In this document: in pieces, positions 4,515-5,551 of the stretch
Layout of the letters: each line of letters opens with the position of its first letter
Position numbering within the stretch: the stretch's first letter is position 1
Source of the DNA: an uncultured Clostridia bacterium
GTDB lineage: Bacteria; Bacillota; Clostridia; Oscillospirales; Ruminococcaceae
DNA length: 5,551 nt
Direction of reading: 5' to 3'
NCBI GenBank assembly: GCA_945947715.1
Contig: CAMEYZ010000148.1
Span: 1-5,551 of the forward strand
Position numbers and translations under genes: made by a program
Notes under the pieces: model-generated
The model's input: the letters and a program-made list of their open reading frames with translations, nothing else
Told to the model about the DNA's origin: nothing
The model's database searches: none

Positions 4515-5551
4515 TTATACGCAGCCCTGAGCCTTCATTGCCTCAGCTACCTTAAGGAAGCCTGCAATGTTAGCACCTGCCATGTAGTTGCCCTCCATGC
4601 CGTATTCCTTAGCGGCATTGTCGCAGGACTTGAAGATCTCGATCATGATATTGTGGAGCTTCTCGTCAACCTCTTCAAATGTCCAGGAAAGTCTCTCACT
4701 GTTCTGGGACATCTCAAGACCGGAAGTTGCTACACCGCCTGCATTTGCAGCCTTAGCAGGTCCATAGAGGATACCGTTCTGCATGTAAACCTCAATAGCC
4801 TCGGGAGTAGAAGGCATGTTAGCGCCCTCTGCAACAGCGAAGCAGCCGTTCTTAGCGAGTATCTCAGCGCTTTCCTTGTTGATCTCGTTCTGAGTTGCGC
4901 AGGGAAGAGCGATGTCGCACTTGATAGTCCAGATTCCGCTGCAGCCCTCGTGGTACTCAGCAGTAGGATGAGTTGCAACATACTCCTTGATTCTCTTTCT
5001 CTCGACCTCCTTAAGCTGCTTTACGCAGTCAAGGTCGATACCGTTTGCATCGTAGATGTAACCGTTGGAATCGGAAAGAGCAACGACCTTTGCGCCGTAC
5101 TCAGTAGCCTTTTCAGTTGCATAGATAGCAACATTTCCGGAACCGGAAATAACAACAGTCTTGCCCTCGAAGCTCTTGCCGTTAGCCTTGAGCATCTCGT
5201 TTGTGAAGTAGCAGAGACCGTAGCCTGTAGCCTGAGTTCTTGCCAGAGAGCCGCCATATGTAAGGCCCTTACCTGTAAGAACACCGGTAAATTCGTTTCT
5301 GATTCTCTTATACTGGCCGAACATGTAGCCGATCTCGCGAGCGCCTGTACCGATATCGCCAGCGGGAACGTCAAGATCTGCGCCGATATGTCTGCACAGC
5401 TCAGTCATAAAGCTCTGGCAGAAGCGCATAACCTCTCCGTCGGACTTGCCCTTAGGATCGAAGTCGGAACCGCCCTTGCCGCCGCCCATAGGGAGAGTTG
5501 TAAGGCTGTTCTTGAAGATCTGCTCAAAGCCTAAGAACTTGATAATACCGA
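4515..5551 (-). CDS. gdhA: NADP-type glutamate dehydrogenase, 5' end outside the window
   Basis: The window holds 344 codons plus the TAA stop. The frame continues past the Met at 5489 with 20 more family-typical residues (KFLGFEQIFKNSLTTLP), so that Met is internal. About 100 N-terminal residues lie beyond the right edge; small hexameric GDHs are about 445-450 long. The enzyme makes glutamate from 2-oxoglutarate and ammonia in the cytoplasm, a main route of ammonia assimilation in rumen bacteria. Visible residues: the substrate Lys in IFKNS (5511-5513), the Lys in GGGKGGSDFDP (5475-5477) and the catalytic Asp in VPAGDIG (5355-5357). The Rossmann loop GSGNVA (from 5144) and SDS at the end of the second strand (about 5067-5075) resemble NADP-dependent E. 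coli GdhA rather than NAD-dependent clostridial GDH. Family-conserved segments NAGGVATSGLEMSQNSERLSW and GANIAGF near the C-terminus are intact. Across the window it uses TTA, CTA and TCA codons almost never, as in a strongly expressed gene. It has its own strong terminator and converges on the sigma gene. Confidence 0.95.
   Translation of the reverse strand, partial: GIIKFLGFEQIFKNSLTTLPMGGGKGGSDFDPKGKSDGEVMRFCQSFMTELCRHIGADLDVPAGDIGTGAREIGYMFGQYKRIRNEFTGVLTGKGLTYGGSLARTQATGYGLCYFTNEMLKANGKSFEGKTVVISGSGNVAIYATEKATEYGAKVVALSDSNGYIYDANGIDLDCVKQLKEVERKRIKEYVATHPTAEYHEGCSGIWTIKCDIALPCATQNEINKESAEILAKNGCFAVAEGANMPSTPEAIEVYMQNGILYGPAKAANAGGVATSGLEMSQNSERLSWTFEEVDEKLHNIMIEIFKSCDNAAKEYGMEGNYMAGANIAGFLKVAEAMKAQGCV

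Noticed and set aside
5487..5489. Met codon as the start of glutamate dehydrogenase
   Set aside because: The codons upstream to the window edge continue the conserved GDH sequence, including the substrate-binding Lys, so the gene is cut by the window rather than starting here.

Overview
The window looks like chromosomal DNA from an anaerobic, fibre-degrading gut or rumen Firmicute, most likely Ruminococcus or a close relative. The reasons are a GH5 endoglucanase of the subfamily-4 type with a bacterial Ig-like domain, an acetyl-esterase-type lipoprotein, a clostridial sigma factor, a glutamate dehydrogenase of the NADP type, and AT-rich intergenic DNA with consensus -35/-10 promoters. The genus is inferred from recalled protein resemblance, not from a search.

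Layout, left to right. Positions 12-45 hold a terminator for a gene off the left edge, followed by about 250 bp of AT-rich DNA with no gene. On the minus strand, 367-1959 encodes a secreted lipoprotein that joins an SGNH/GDSL-hydrolase domain to a NodB/CE4 polysaccharide deacetylase. It has its own terminator (304-354) and a consensus promoter (2033-2061). On the plus strand, 2303-3769 encodes a secreted BIG2-GH5 endoglucanase with a consensus promoter (2235-2263) and a clean terminator (3843-3884). These two genes diverge from a shared region of about 340 bp rich in dyads. Next, on the plus strand from 3990, is an ECF-like sigma-70-family factor. Its recognisable part stops at about 4451, exactly where the terminator of the convergent gene begins. 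The last gene, on the minus strand, is gdhA (4515 to beyond the right edge), cut by the window and missing about 100 N-terminal residues.

How they may work together: the endoglucanase cuts beta-glucan or cellulose outside the cell, and the cell-anchored lipoprotein could remove acetyl groups from plant polysaccharide (or from peptidoglycan). Their back-to-back arrangement suggests joint control, but this is inference. The sigma factor and gdhA have no evident functional link to that pair.

Most notable points: (1) the SGNH domain keeps its Gly, Asn, Asp and His blocks but has Asp where the nucleophilic Ser should be; (2) a perfect 8-bp hairpin sits between the lipoprotein's Shine-Dalgarno and its start codon; (3) the sigma-factor frame has no stop before it enters the gdhA terminator and then runs antisense, codon for codon, through gdhA. 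I saw no CRISPR array, tRNA, rRNA, insertion sequence or phage gene.
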